Source: Microbacterium sp. VKM Ac-2923
GTDB taxonomy: Bacteria; Actinomycetota; Actinomycetes; Actinomycetales; Microbacteriaceae
NCBI RefSeq assembly: GCF_022815605.1
Contig: NZ_JALGRP010000008.1
Coordinates: forward strand, 1 to 64,000
Length of the DNA: 64,000 bases
Reading direction: 5' to 3'
Shown here: piece by piece, positions 17,185 through 25,829 of the stretch
Numbering within the stretch: position 1 is the first letter of the stretch
Layout: every line of letters begins with the position of its first letter
The notes under the pieces: model-generated
Database searches by the model: none
The model's input: the letters and a program-made list of their open reading frames with translations, nothing else
What the model was told of the DNA's origin: nothing
Made by a program: the position numbers and the translations under genes

Positions 17185-18657
17185 TCAACCGGCGATGGTG
17201 TCGGTGAGTTTCGCGTAGGCGGCGGGACGGCGGCGGCGGATCCACGCGGCCTGGGCGAAACCGAGCAGCGGGAAGACGACGACGAGCGCGAGGAGCGACC
17301 ACGTCACGGCGCCGAAGACCGGGGCCCCGTCGCCGTCGACGTCGCCGACCATGATCGGGAAGTACACGACGATGATCACCGCCGACGCCAGCAGTCCCAC
17401 GAACCCCAGCGCGGGGGCGACGATCGTGTTCCACACCCGGCGATCGGCGCGGGTGCGGGCGAAGTAGACGATCACCGCGACCGAGGTCGCCGCCATCAGC
17501 ACCGCGATGGCGAGGGTCGCCACCCCGGCGAACCACGTGAACACCTGCAGCAGCGGATCGAGGTTCAGCACGGCGAACACCGCAGTGAGCACGCCCGCGG
17601 TCGCGGTCTGCGCGATCGAGGACACGTGCGGGGAGAGGTGGCGCGCGTGCACGGCGCCCACGCGGTCGGGCAGCACTCCGGCGCCCGCCATCGCGTGCTG
17701 GTAGCGGGTGAGCACGTTGTGGAACGACAGCACGCACGCGAACATCGAGGTCAGCAGGAGCACGTTCACGACGATCTCGCCGACCGAGCCCAGATAGAGC
17801 GCGACGGTGCGCAGCATGAGCGTGCCGGGATCTTCCGCGGCGGCGAGGATGCCGTCCGGACCCCACGCCATCACGAGCCCCCACGAGGCGAGGGTGTAGA
17901 AGATGCCGATGCCGATGACCGCACCGTAGGTCGCGCGCGGGATCGTGCGATCGGGGTCGCGCGCCTCGTCGCGGAAGATCGCGGTGGCCTCGAAGCCGAT
18001 GAACGCCGCGATCGCGAACATCAGGCCCACCCCGGGAGAGCCGCTGAGGACGTTGTCGGGCTCGAAGGGCGCGGCGCTCAGCCCCTCGGGACCGCCGTCG
18101 AGCACCACGGCGGCCACCAACGCGAGCACGATGCCCACCTCGGCCACCAGCAGCACGCCGAGCACCTTGCTCGAGAGGTCGATGTGGCGATAGCCCAGGA
18201 TGCCGACGAGCCCGACCACGAGGAGCGCGTACAGCCACCACGCGATCGCGGGACCGCCGAGCGAGACGACGGTGATGCTGAGCAGGTAGCCGATATAGCC
18301 GTACACCGACACCTGGATGGTCGTGTAGGTCAGCATCGCCGTCCAGGCGGCGGCGAGCCCGGCCGGGCGGCCCAGGCCGTAGCCGATGTAGGTGAAGAAC
18401 GCCCCCGGGCGGGGGACACGGCGGGTCATCGCGGCCAGCCCCACGGCGAACAGCAGCAGCACGACGGCGCTGATGGCGTACAGCGCGGGGAAGCCCACCC
18501 CGTTTCCGATCAGGATGCCGAGCGGTGCGGCGCCGCCGACCACGGTGAGGGGTGAGGCGGCGGCGACCACCATGAAGACGATCGCCGTGACGCCGAGGGA
18601 GCCCTGCAGCGTCCGTTTCGCGGACGCCGCCACCCCCTTCGATTCGAGCTGGGTCAT
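17185..18657 (-). CDS. APC-superfamily amino acid/amine permease
   Basis: This 490-residue protein has about 12 hydrophobic segments and the APC-superfamily features (IVFMVVAAASPLTVVGG near the N-terminus, AFIGFEATAIFRDEARDPDRTIPRA in the middle). GGAGG lies 6 bases before the ATG at 18657, a strong start. It is the first gene of the copper amine oxidase operon (104-bp gap to the oxidase), so its cargo is probably the amine that the oxidase degrades. The open frame extends upstream to 19902 only as a shadow of the divergent permease. Confidence 0.92.
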   Translation of the reverse strand: MTQLESKGVAASAKRTLQGSLGVTAIVFMVVAAASPLTVVGGAAPLGILIGNGVGFPALYAISAVVLLLFAVGLAAMTRRVPRPGAFFTYIGYGLGRPAGLAAAWTAMLTYTTIQVSVYGYIGYLLSITVVSLGGPAIAWWLYALLVVGLVGILGYRHIDLSSKVLGVLLVAEVGIVLALVAAVVLDGGPEGLSAAPFEPDNVLSGSPGVGLMFAIAAFIGFEATAIFRDEARDPDRTIPRATYGAVIGIGIFYTLASWGLVMAWGPDGILAAAEDPGTLMLRTVALYLGSVGEIVVNVLLLTSMFACVLSFHNVLTRYQHAMAGAGVLPDRVGAVHARHLSPHVSSIAQTATAGVLTAVFAVLNLDPLLQVFTWFAGVATLAIAVLMAATSVAVIVYFARTRADRRVWNTIVAPALGFVGLLASAVIIVVYFPIMVGDVDGDGAPVFGAVTWSLLALVVVFPLLGFAQAAWIRRRRPAAYAKLTDTIAG

Positions 18658-18749
18658 GAGGGTTCCTCCGGTTCTCGGGTGTGCAATCGAGAGTGCTCCG
18701 CGCCCGTTGCGGCGTTGTGAGGAGCGGATGAAGGTGCCGCGCCCGCGAG

Positions 18750-18807
18750 TGAGACCGTCTCCCGGGCCTGTCTCAGTCGACGACACGCCCCGGAAACACG
18801 CGTGTCG
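18750..18807. promoter_or_regulatory. Two inverted repeats between divergent permease genes
   Basis: TGAGAC (18750-18755) and GTCTCA (18770-18775) form one inverted repeat. CGACACGC (18781-18788) and GCGTGTCG (18800-18807) form a second 8-bp repeat. Both lie in the 201-bp gap between the two APC permease genes and are candidate operators, most likely for the IclR-type regulator at 20351. TACGGT near 18830 could be the -10 of the rightward gene. Confidence 0.45.
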
Positions 18808-18858
18808 CGACGGGGCAACCCCCGCGGCGTACGGTCGGCTGATCCCGACGGAGATGAC

Positions 18859-20358
18859 ATGACCGCACTCTCCCGCGCCATCGCGCGGCCCGCTCCCGTC
18901 GCCGGGTTCGGCGAACGCTCCCCGCTGCACGGCCTGGAGCGCCGCCGCATCGGCATCCTGGATCTGGCCGCCCAGTCGGTGTCGGCCGTGGCCCCGGCGG
19001 CGGCGGCCACCACCGTGGTGCTGCTCGTGGCCGGCGTCGCGCCCGGCATGACCGTGGCGGCCATCGCCGCGGCGGCGGTGTTGAGCCTCGGGGTGTCCCG
19101 CACCGTCGCGCAGTTCGCCCGACGCTTCGCGGCGGCCGGGGGCCTGTACACCTACACCGCGCGGGGTCTCGGTACCCGCGCAGGCCTCGCCACCGGCGCC
19201 GCGATCGTCACCGGGTACGCGGCGGTGGCGATGTTCGCGCTGCTCGGCGGCGCCTACTACTCGACGTACCTCCTGGCGGGTCTCTGGCCCGCGCTCGACC
19301 GCCCGATCGTCGCGGCGGGCGCGATCCTCGCGCAGACGGCGATCGTCGCCTTCGTGCTCGTGCGCGGCATCCACGTGTCCGCCCGGGTGGCCCTCGTGGT
19401 CGAGGCGCTCTCGGTCGCCTTGATCGTCGTGCTGCTCGCGGTGTTGCTGGTGCACGTCGGGCCGCTTGACGTCGGGGTCGTGCTGGCGGTGCCGACGACA
19501 GGTGCAGAAGCGTTCGCCGTGGCCGCCGGGGCGGTGATCGCCGTCACCGCGTTCGTCGGTTTCGAATCGGCGGCGACGCTGGGGGTCGAAGCGGTCTCGC
19601 CGCTGCGCAACGTGCCACGGGCGATCACGGGCACCGTGGTCATCTCCGGGGCTCTCTATCTGCTCGCGGCCGTCACCCAGGTCGCGGGCTTCGACGCGCT
19701 GGGTGCCGACCTCGCCGCCAGCGCGTCGCCGGTGAACGACCTCGCTGCCGCCTACGGTCTGGGCGGGTGGGGCGTCGTGGCCGACGTGGGCATCGCGGCC
19801 TCGTTCGTCGCGTGCGCCATCGGATCGACGACGGCGCTCGTGCGCGTCCTGTTCTCCCTGAGCCGCGACGGAGTGCTCCCCGCGCGCGTCGGTCGTACGC
19901 ACGCTCGCTTCGGGACGCCTTCCGCGGCCGTCTCGCTCGCGCTCCCGGCGATCGCCGCGGTGCCCCTGCTACTGGTGGGCGGGGGAGTCGACATGCGCGA
20001 CGCGATGCACGTGACCCTGTCGGTCGGCGCCGCCGGGTACATCGTCGCCTACATCCTCGTGTGCCTGGCCGCGCCGGTCTTCCTGCACCGCATCGGCGAA
20101 TCGACCGCCGGCGCCGCGATCGTCTCGGCGCTGGCCGCCGTGGCGCTCACGGCCGCTCTGGTGGCCTTCTTCATCGACGACACCGCGAGCGGGGGGAGCA
20201 GCCTGGCCGTGGTGGGCGTGCTCGCGGCCGTCTTCGTCGTGGTCGTCGTCGTGCTCCGCCGCCGCCACGGTTCGGACTCGATCGGCGCGTACGACGAGCC
20301 CGTCGCCGCCCAGGTGCTCGGGGGAGTCCCCTCGCCGAGGCCTCCCTACGATGGGTGA
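18859..20358 (+). CDS. Second APC-superfamily permease
   Basis: This 499-residue protein has about 12 hydrophobic segments and APC motifs (GGLYTYTARGLGTRAG near residue 95; VGFESAATLGVEAVSPLRNVPRAI near residue 233). It is transcribed away from the amine oxidase operon and its 3' end overlaps the IclR-type regulator gene by 8 bases. The ATG at 18859 follows GACGGAGAT. Its cargo cannot be read from sequence, but context suggests an amine or amino acid related to the oxidase substrate. Confidence 0.9.
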   Translation: MTALSRAIARPAPVAGFGERSPLHGLERRRIGILDLAAQSVSAVAPAAAATTVVLLVAGVAPGMTVAAIAAAAVLSLGVSRTVAQFARRFAAAGGLYTYTARGLGTRAGLATGAAIVTGYAAVAMFALLGGAYYSTYLLAGLWPALDRPIVAAGAILAQTAIVAFVLVRGIHVSARVALVVEALSVALIVVLLAVLLVHVGPLDVGVVLAVPTTGAEAFAVAAGAVIAVTAFVGFESAATLGVEAVSPLRNVPRAITGTVVISGALYLLAAVTQVAGFDALGADLAASASPVNDLAAAYGLGGWGVVADVGIAASFVACAIGSTTALVRVLFSLSRDGVLPARVGRTHARFGTPSAAVSLALPAIAAVPLLLVGGGVDMRDAMHVTLSVGAAGYIVAYILVCLAAPVFLHRIGESTAGAAIVSALAAVALTAALVAFFIDDTASGGSSLAVVGVLAAVFVVVVVVLRRRHGSDSIGAYDEPVAAQVLGGVPSPRPPYDG

Positions 20359-21055
20359 GCGCGCGGGCCCGGCCCTGACCGCCCGACAGCCCGGTGCGGT
20401 GCATTCGGCGCTGTCGGTGCTGGAGGCGGTGGCGCATCTGGGGGCGGGCGTCACGGCGCAGCGCCTGTCGACGGAGCTGGGCCTTCCCCGCGCAACGACC
20501 TATCGACTGCTCAACCTCCTCGTCGAAGACGAGTACCTCGTGCGCACCCTCGACCTGTCGGGCTTCGCACTCGGTGCCAAGGTCGCGCAGCTCGCCGCGC
20601 TCGCCGCTCCGCCGGCGCGACTGTCGTCGGCCGCGCGGGCGGTCGTGGACGATGCGCGCCGACGCGTGCGTGGCGGTGTGCACGTCGTCCTCTTCGTCGA
20701 TGGACGCGTCGTCGTGCTCGACGCCGACCCTGACTTCCCTCTCTCCGACCACGCCCGCCTCGCCCGCGAGCCGGAGCGGTACGCGCTGGGACGCCTGATG
20801 CTCATCGGCGACGACAACGCCCGGGGCCCGGCCGTCGAGGCCGCCCGCCTCGACCTCGCACGGTGGGGTGCGACGCGTCAGAGCGGCGAGGTCACGGCCG
20901 CCGCCGGCTGCCTCGCGATCCCGTTGCGCGACGATTCCGGCGCGTTCGCCGGGGCGCTGGGTTTCTCCGGTGCGCGCCACCGCGTCGACGAGCCCGAGGC
21001 GACGCTGTCGGCGCTGCGGCCGGCGGCCGATGCCCTGGCTCCGCTGGTCGTATGA
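20351..21055 (+). CDS. IclR-type transcriptional regulator
   Basis: This 234-residue protein has an N-terminal winged helix (residues about 16-70, TAQRLSTELGLPRATTYRLLN) and a C-terminal effector-binding region. The C-terminal half resembles the IclR domain but is shorter than the usual 250-270 residue total and lacks clear family motifs beyond the GF-type ending (ALGFSGARHRVDE). The start overlaps the APC permease stop, so the two are co-expressed. It probably controls the divergent amine transport/oxidation genes through the repeats at 18750-18807. Confidence 0.8.
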   Translation: MGERAGPALTARQPGAVHSALSVLEAVAHLGAGVTAQRLSTELGLPRATTYRLLNLLVEDEYLVRTLDLSGFALGAKVAQLAALAAPPARLSSAARAVVDDARRRVRGGVHVVLFVDGRVVVLDADPDFPLSDHARLAREPERYALGRLMLIGDDNARGPAVEAARLDLARWGATRQSGEVTAAAGCLAIPLRDDSGAFAGALGFSGARHRVDEPEATLSALRPAADALAPLVV

Positions 21056-21124
21056 GGGGAGCCGGACCGCCCCGCAGAGGTGGCGCGGGGAAGGCGCGGG
21101 TCGCGCGTCGGGTAAGCTGTACTC

Positions 21125-21217
21125 GGCTCTCCGCGTGGCGGCATCCAGGCCAACTCCCCCAGGACGGAAACGTAGCAAGGGTAACCAGGCTCTACCGGGT
21201 GCGCGGAGGGTCTTTTT
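21125..21217 (+). ncRNA. ffs: Signal recognition particle RNA, small bacterial type
   Basis: The RNA folds as one long hairpin: GGCTCTCCGCG (21125-21135) pairs with CGCGGAGGGTC (21202-21212), and the apical part contains the conserved Ffh-binding internal loop with the GACGGAAACGT tip and the AGCAAGGGTAACC strand. A run of five T at 21213-21217 ends it. TAAGCT (21113-21118) is 7 bases upstream and matches the -10 hexamer of the tRNA-Ser gene. The RNA pairs with Ffh to target membrane proteins. Confidence 0.94.
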
Positions 21218-21367
21218 CGTGCCCGGAATCCCTATCGGCGCCCCGCCCCGTGGCGACGATCGGGCCGAGGCCGCGGGTCAGCGAGTTCGACCGCCGCGGT
21301 GCCTGATTCCGGGCGGCTGGTCGTGCCTGCGATGCCCTCCGCTCCCACGACCGCCGCGGACTCGCGG

Positions 21368-22417
21368 TCAGCGCGGGCGGATCTCGCCCGAACCGCGGGG
21401 GATGAGGTCGACGGGGACGACGACCCGGCGCGGGGTGATCCGCGTGACTCCGTCGAGGGTCTCGAAGAGCATCTCGGCCGCGCGCACCCCGATCTCCTGC
21501 GGGCGCTGGGCGATGACGCTGACGCCGGGCTCCATCAGATCGGCGAGGTCGATGTCGTCGAACCCGATGAGGGCGACGTCGTGGTGGCGCCCCAGTCGGC
21601 GGAGCGCGTGCACCGCGCCGATCGTGATGAGGTTCTGCCCGCTCACGATCGCGGTGGGAGGGGTCGGCAGGGCCATCAGTTCGAGCACGGCGCGCTCGGC
21701 GGCGCTCTGGTCGGTCAGGTCGCGCACGATGATCGTCGACGACTCCGGTAGGCCGAACTCCGCTGTCGCTTCGCGGAAGCCCCGCTCGCGCTCCCGCGCG
21801 GTCCAGATGTCGTGGCGGTCGATCAGCAGGGCGATCGTGCGGTGCCCGTAACCGAGCACGTGACGGGTGGCGAGCGCGGTGCCCCCGACGTTGTCGGCGT
21901 GCACGAGGTCGGCGGCCAGATCGGCCGGCTCGCGGTCGATGAACACCACCGGCATGGTCGCGGGGATCAGTTCGCTCAGGTAGCTCTGGCTCTCGGCGAT
22001 GCACGTGAGGATCAGGCCGTCGACCTTCCGCCGGACGAACGCCCCCACCGCCGCGACCTCGCGATCGGGGTCGTCGTCGAGACTCGAGGCGAACACCGCG
22101 ACATCGCGATGGATCGCGAGGTCTTCGATCGCGCGGTGGATCGTCGCCGAGAACGGGTTGGCCACGTTTCCGAGCAGCAGCCCGAGAGTCCGGGTGCGCG
22201 TCATGGTGCGCCGGAGATTGGCCGCGTGGGCGTCGGGCTCCCACTGCAGCTCTGCGATGGACGCGCGGATCCGCGCGGCTGTCGCCGTGGCCACATTGGG
22301 CTCGTTGTTGATGACGCGGGAGACGGTCTTGATCCCCACACCGGCGTGCTGCGCGACGTCGCGGATCGTGACGGTTCCCCCACGGGCATCGGGTCTGCCT
22401 GATAACGGTGTCATCAC
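21368..22417 (-). CDS. LacI-family transcriptional repressor
   Basis: This 349-residue regulator has an N-terminal LacI helix-turn-helix (TIRDVAQHAGVGIKTVSRVIN, about residues 17-37) and a periplasmic-binding-protein-like ligand domain. It is divergent from a fructose-type ABC transporter operon and should repress it. The start is GTG 22417 or the adjoining ATG 22414; both lie against an operator copy (22400-22413), so the protein likely represses its own gene by binding across its start. No later start codon exists before the DNA-binding helix (the Val before TIRDV is GTC). Confidence 0.93.
   Translation of the reverse strand: MMTPLSGRPDARGGTVTIRDVAQHAGVGIKTVSRVINNEPNVATATAARIRASIAELQWEPDAHAANLRRTMTRTRTLGLLLGNVANPFSATIHRAIEDLAIHRDVAVFASSLDDDPDREVAAVGAFVRRKVDGLILTCIAESQSYLSELIPATMPVVFIDREPADLAADLVHADNVGGTALATRHVLGYGHRTIALLIDRHDIWTARERERGFREATAEFGLPESSTIIVRDLTDQSAAERAVLELMALPTPPTAIVSGQNLITIGAVHALRRLGRHHDVALIGFDDIDLADLMEPGVSVIAQRPQEIGVRAAEMLFETLDGVTRITPRRVVVPVDLIPRGSGEIRPR
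22400..22413. promoter_or_regulatory. Operator copy 1, overlapping the lacI-type start codon
   Basis: Read on the minus strand the sequence is TGACACCGTTATCA, differing at one base from the second copy at 22479-22492. It covers codons 2-6 of the repressor gene. Confidence 0.7.
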
Positions 22418-22478
22418 TTCGAACTCTTCTGATCGATTGGTTCTTGCACTCTATAAGGACATCGGGTACACCTGTCAC

Positions 22479-22492
22479 TGACACCGTTGTCA
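22479..22492. promoter_or_regulatory. Operator copy 2, upstream of the fructose-type ABC operon
   Basis: TGACACCGTTGTCA is an inverted repeat (with flanking C and G it becomes CTGACA-N4-TGTCAG, 22478-22493). It lies 46 bp before the binding-protein start and just downstream of a -10-like TATAAG (22452-22457), a position suited to block transcription. Confidence 0.75.
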
Positions 22493-22538
22493 GTCCGGTT
22501 TCGACAGAGAAGTCCCCGACCACCAAAGGACCACACCC

Positions 22539-23648
22539 ATGCCGCTGCACCCGAAGTCCCGCGCTCTCCTCACGGTCGCCTCGATCGCCGCCGTCTCCGC
22601 CCTCGCGCTCACCGCGTGCTCGTCGCCCGCGGGTTCGGCCACCTCCGCCGCTCCGGCCGCCGCCGACGAGCAGGTCGGCGTGACCCTCATCGTCAAGACC
22701 ACGAGCAACCCGTTCTTCGTCTCGATGGAAGAGGCCGCCCAGGCGGATGCCGAGAAGGCCAACGTCAAGCTGACGCTCGCCGCCGGCAAGAAGGACGGCG
22801 ACACTGACAGTCAGATCCAGGCCATCGAGAACGCCATCTCGCGCGGAGACAAAGGCATCCTCATCACCCCCAACGGCTCCGCCGTCATCAACGAGATCGA
22901 GAAGGCCCGCAAGGCCGGTCTCTACGTCATCGCGCTGGACACCGTGCCCGACCCCGCCGATTCCGTCGACATCACCTTCGCCACCGATAACTTCGCCGCC
23001 GGTGAACTGATCGGCCAGTGGACCGCCGAGAAGCTGGCCGGGCAGACCGCCAACATCGCCATGCTCGATCTCTTCAGCGACCAGATCGTCACCGTCGACA
23101 CAGCCCGCGACCAGGGCTTCCTCAAGGGCATGGGCATCGACGTCCCCGACCCGAGCAAGAACGGCTCCGAGGCCGCGTCGGGCACCTACACCGGCGGCAA
23201 GGGCGGCTCGTACACGATCGCCGGTCACCAGGCCACCCAGGGAGCCGAGGACGGCGGCCGATCCGCGATGGAGACGCTGCTGTCGAAGGACCCGAACATC
23301 AACGTGGTGTACACGATCAACGAGCCCGCGGCCTACGGCGCGTACCAGGCGCTGAAGGCCGCCGGCAAGGAGAAGGACGTCATCATCGTCTCGGTCGACG
23401 GTGGGTGCACGGGCGTCGGCTACGTCAAGGACGGCATCATCGGCGCCACGGCGCAGCAGTACCCCTCCAAGATGGCGTCGCTCGGAATGGAGGCCATCGC
23501 CGAGATCGCCCGCGGTGGCGAGGCTCCCCAGCCCAGCGACGGCCTCGACTTCTTCAGCACCGGCCAGCAGCTCGTCACCGACCAGCCGCAGACGGGTCTC
23601 GAGAGCCTCACGTCCGACGACGCCGCCAGCACCTGCTGGGGCAAGTGA
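22539..23648 (+). CDS. Sugar ABC transporter substrate-binding lipoprotein (RbsB/FrcB type)
   Basis: This 369-residue protein has a signal peptide with a lipobox (ALTAC, Cys near residue 28) and a periplasmic-binding-protein type 1 fold. Recognisable stretches are KTTSNPFFVSMEEAAQADA, ILITPNGSAV and VYTINEPAAYGAYQALKAAG. It is most like fructose-binding FrcB proteins. AAAGGA precedes the ATG. The linked PfkB kinase supports fructose as cargo. It is followed by a GC-rich hairpin (23655-23680), which probably lets the binding protein be made in excess over the membrane parts. Confidence 0.93.
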   Translation: MPLHPKSRALLTVASIAAVSALALTACSSPAGSATSAAPAAADEQVGVTLIVKTTSNPFFVSMEEAAQADAEKANVKLTLAAGKKDGDTDSQIQAIENAISRGDKGILITPNGSAVINEIEKARKAGLYVIALDTVPDPADSVDITFATDNFAAGELIGQWTAEKLAGQTANIAMLDLFSDQIVTVDTARDQGFLKGMGIDVPDPSKNGSEAASGTYTGGKGGSYTIAGHQATQGAEDGGRSAMETLLSKDPNINVVYTINEPAAYGAYQALKAAGKEKDVIIVSVDGGCTGVGYVKDGIIGATAQQYPSKMASLGMEAIAEIARGGEAPQPSDGLDFFSTGQQLVTDQPQTGLESLTSDDAASTCWGK

Positions 23649-23654
23649 TCCCAC

Positions 23655-23680
23655 GGGGGCGCGCCGCTCGGCGCGCCCCC
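23655..23680 (+). terminator. Intercistronic hairpin between binding protein and permease genes
   Basis: A perfect 11-bp GC stem (GGGGGCGCGCC / GGCGCGCCCCC) with a GCTC loop follows the binding-protein stop by 6 bases. There is no T-run. It probably acts as a partial terminator or a 3'-end stabiliser. Confidence 0.6.
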
Positions 23681-23710
23681 GACCTCTCACCTGCGATCGG
23701 GAAGACCCTC

Positions 23711-24760
23711 ATGTCACAAACGCCCTCCACCCCCCAGACCGCGCCGCCGACGTCGGCCCTGCACCTGGCCGACGAGTTCATCTCGCGTCAGACGCCGATG
23801 CAGCGCGTGCGCAACGTCCTCTACCGCTACCCGGCTGTCAGCCCGGCCCTCGTGCTCGTCGTCGCCGTCATCGTCTTCGGCATCATCAACCCCCGCTTCC
23901 TCGCCCCGGCCAACCTCTCGCTCATCACGCAGCAGGTGGCCGTCATCGGCACCCTGGGTGTCGCGCAGACGCTCGTCATCCTGACCGCGGGCATCGACCT
24001 GTCGGTCGGTGCGGCGATGATCCTCAGCTCGGTCGTGATGGGCAACGCCGCCGCAGGGCTCGGCATCCCGGGCCCCCTCGCCCTGGTGATCGGGCTGATC
24101 GCCGGTGTGCTGACCGGGTTGATCAACGGCATGCTGGTGACGCGCCTGAACCTGCCGCCCTTCATCGTGACCCTCGGCACGCTCAGCATCTTCACCGCGC
24201 TGCTGCTGCTGCTCTCCAACGGCGCGACCGTGCAGGGAAGCGACCTGCCCGAGATCCTCACCTTCACCGGAACGACCTTCCACATCGGCGTCGACGTGAC
24301 GTTCGGGGTGTTCCTGATGATCCTCGTCTACGCCGTCGTCTCCTACGCCCTCGGACGCACCGCCTGGGGACGCCACGTGTACGCCGTCGGCGACGACAAG
24401 GAGGCCGCCCGCCTCAGCGGCATCCGGGTCAACCGCGTGCTGTTGAGCGTCTACCTCGCCGCGGGCGCCATCGTCGCCGTCGCCGCCTGGATCCAGATCG
24501 GCCGCGACTTCGGGTCGAGCCCCAACGCCGCCGTCGACGCCAACCTCAACGCGATCACGGCCGTCGTCATCGGTGGCATCAGCCTGTTCGGCGGACGCGG
24601 AAACGTGTGGGGCACCCTCCTCGGTGCGCTCATCGTCGGCGTCTTCCGCAACGGCCTCGCCCTCGCCGGCCTCGACGTGCTCTACCAGACCCTCGCCGTC
24701 GGTGTGCTCGTCATCGTCGCCGTCTCGATCGACCAGTGGATCCGGAAGGTTCGCAAATGA
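23711..24760 (+). CDS. Sugar ABC transporter permease (RbsC/FrcC type)
   Basis: This 349-residue protein has about eight to ten hydrophobic segments, with typical BPD_transp_2 motifs such as LTAGIDLSVGAAMILSSVVM and AVVIGGISLFGGRGNVWGTL. The ATG at 23711 follows GGGAAGACC. The stop overlaps the ATPase start (ATGA). The frame is open upstream, but that part shadows the binding-protein gene. Confidence 0.93.
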   Translation: MSQTPSTPQTAPPTSALHLADEFISRQTPMQRVRNVLYRYPAVSPALVLVVAVIVFGIINPRFLAPANLSLITQQVAVIGTLGVAQTLVILTAGIDLSVGAAMILSSVVMGNAAAGLGIPGPLALVIGLIAGVLTGLINGMLVTRLNLPPFIVTLGTLSIFTALLLLLSNGATVQGSDLPEILTFTGTTFHIGVDVTFGVFLMILVYAVVSYALGRTAWGRHVYAVGDDKEAARLSGIRVNRVLLSVYLAAGAIVAVAAWIQIGRDFGSSPNAAVDANLNAITAVVIGGISLFGGRGNVWGTLLGALIVGVFRNGLALAGLDVLYQTLAVGVLVIVAVSIDQWIRKVRK

Positions 24761-25536
24761 ACGCCGCAGCAACCGACACGCGCACGCCCGTCCTCTCGGC
24801 CACCCGCCTCGTCAAGACCTACGGGCACGTCGTCGGCCTCGACGGCGTCAGCCTCGACCTCTACGCCGGCGAGGTGCTCGCCATCATCGGCGACAACGGT
24901 GCCGGCAAGACGACGCTCATCAAATGCCTGACGGGGGCGGAGATCCCCGACGGGGGCGAGCTGCGCCTCGACGGCCAGCCGGTGAACTTCCGGCGCCCGC
25001 AGGACGCACGGGAGGCCGGCATCGAGACCGTCTACCAGTCGCTCGCGGTCTCGCCCGCGCTGGACGTGGCCGCCAACATGTACCTCGGTCGCGAGATCCG
25101 GCGCGCGGGTCCGCTCGGGTCCGTCTTCCGCATGCTCGACACCAAGACCATGCGCAAGAACGCCCGCGACGAACTCACGCGTCTGGGTATCTCGACCCTC
25201 CAGGATGTGACGGTCGCCATCGAGAACCTCTCCGGCGGTCAGCGTCAGGCCGTCGCGGTCGCCCGCGCCGCGGCGTTCGGATCCAAGGTCGTGGTGCTCG
25301 ATGAGCCCACCGCGGCCCTCGGTGTACGCGAGAGCAACCAGGTGCTCGAACTCATCAAGCGTCTGCGCGACAACGGGGTGCCCGTCATCCTGATCAGCCA
25401 CAACATGCCCCACGTGTTCGAGGTGGCCGACCGCATCCACATCCAGCGTCTCGGCAAGCGCGCCGGCACCATCACCCCCTCCTCGCACACCATGAGCGAG
25501 GCCGTGGCGATCATGACGGGTGCGCAGACGCTGTGA
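24757..25536 (+). CDS. Sugar ABC transporter ATPase (FrcA type, single domain)
   Basis: This 259-residue ATPase has Walker A (GDNGAGKTTLI, about residues 41-51), signature LSGGQRQAVAVARA and Walker B VVVLDEPTAAL. It holds only one nucleotide-binding domain, unlike the two-domain RbsA/XylG proteins, which is typical of FrcA. It overlaps the permease by 4 bases and the next small gene by 4 bases, so the whole set is coupled. Confidence 0.93.
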   Translation: MNAAATDTRTPVLSATRLVKTYGHVVGLDGVSLDLYAGEVLAIIGDNGAGKTTLIKCLTGAEIPDGGELRLDGQPVNFRRPQDAREAGIETVYQSLAVSPALDVAANMYLGREIRRAGPLGSVFRMLDTKTMRKNARDELTRLGISTLQDVTVAIENLSGGQRQAVAVARAAAFGSKVVVLDEPTAALGVRESNQVLELIKRLRDNGVPVILISHNMPHVFEVADRIHIQRLGKRAGTITPSSHTMSEAVAIMTGAQTL

Positions 25537-25829
25537 CCGGCAGGTACCTCTACGCGCAGTTCACGGCGGAGAAGGGGAAGGGCGACACCGTCGCCGACCT
25601 CCTCCGGGGCTATGGCGACGACGTCTCGGCCGAACCCGGCAACGTCCGCTTCGACGCCCACCGGCTGGCCGATGATCCCGACAGCTTCTTCGTCTACGAG
25701 GAGTACGCCGACGACGCCGCGTTCCGGGCGCACCTGGCGACGAGCCACTGCGCCGCGTTCAACGAGGCGTTCGCGCCCCACGTGGTCGGTGGCGGATCCA
25801 CGCTGACGTGGTTGAATCCGGTGTCATGA
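25533..25829 (+). CDS. ABM-domain (dimeric alpha-beta barrel) monooxygenase-like protein
   Basis: This 98-residue protein matches the antibiotic biosynthesis monooxygenase fold: EPGNVRFDAHRLADDPDSFFVYEEYADDAAFRAHLATSH is split over the characteristic strand-helix pattern (residues about 32-72). Such proteins include quinol monooxygenases but also non-enzymatic or mutarotase-like members. It is coupled by 4-base overlaps to the sugar ATPase before it and the PfkB kinase after it, so it is part of the sugar operon. What it does there is unknown; sugar-aldehyde handling is a guess. Confidence 0.82.
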   Translation: MTGRYLYAQFTAEKGKGDTVADLLRGYGDDVSAEPGNVRFDAHRLADDPDSFFVYEEYADDAAFRAHLATSHCAAFNEAFAPHVVGGGSTLTWLNPVS

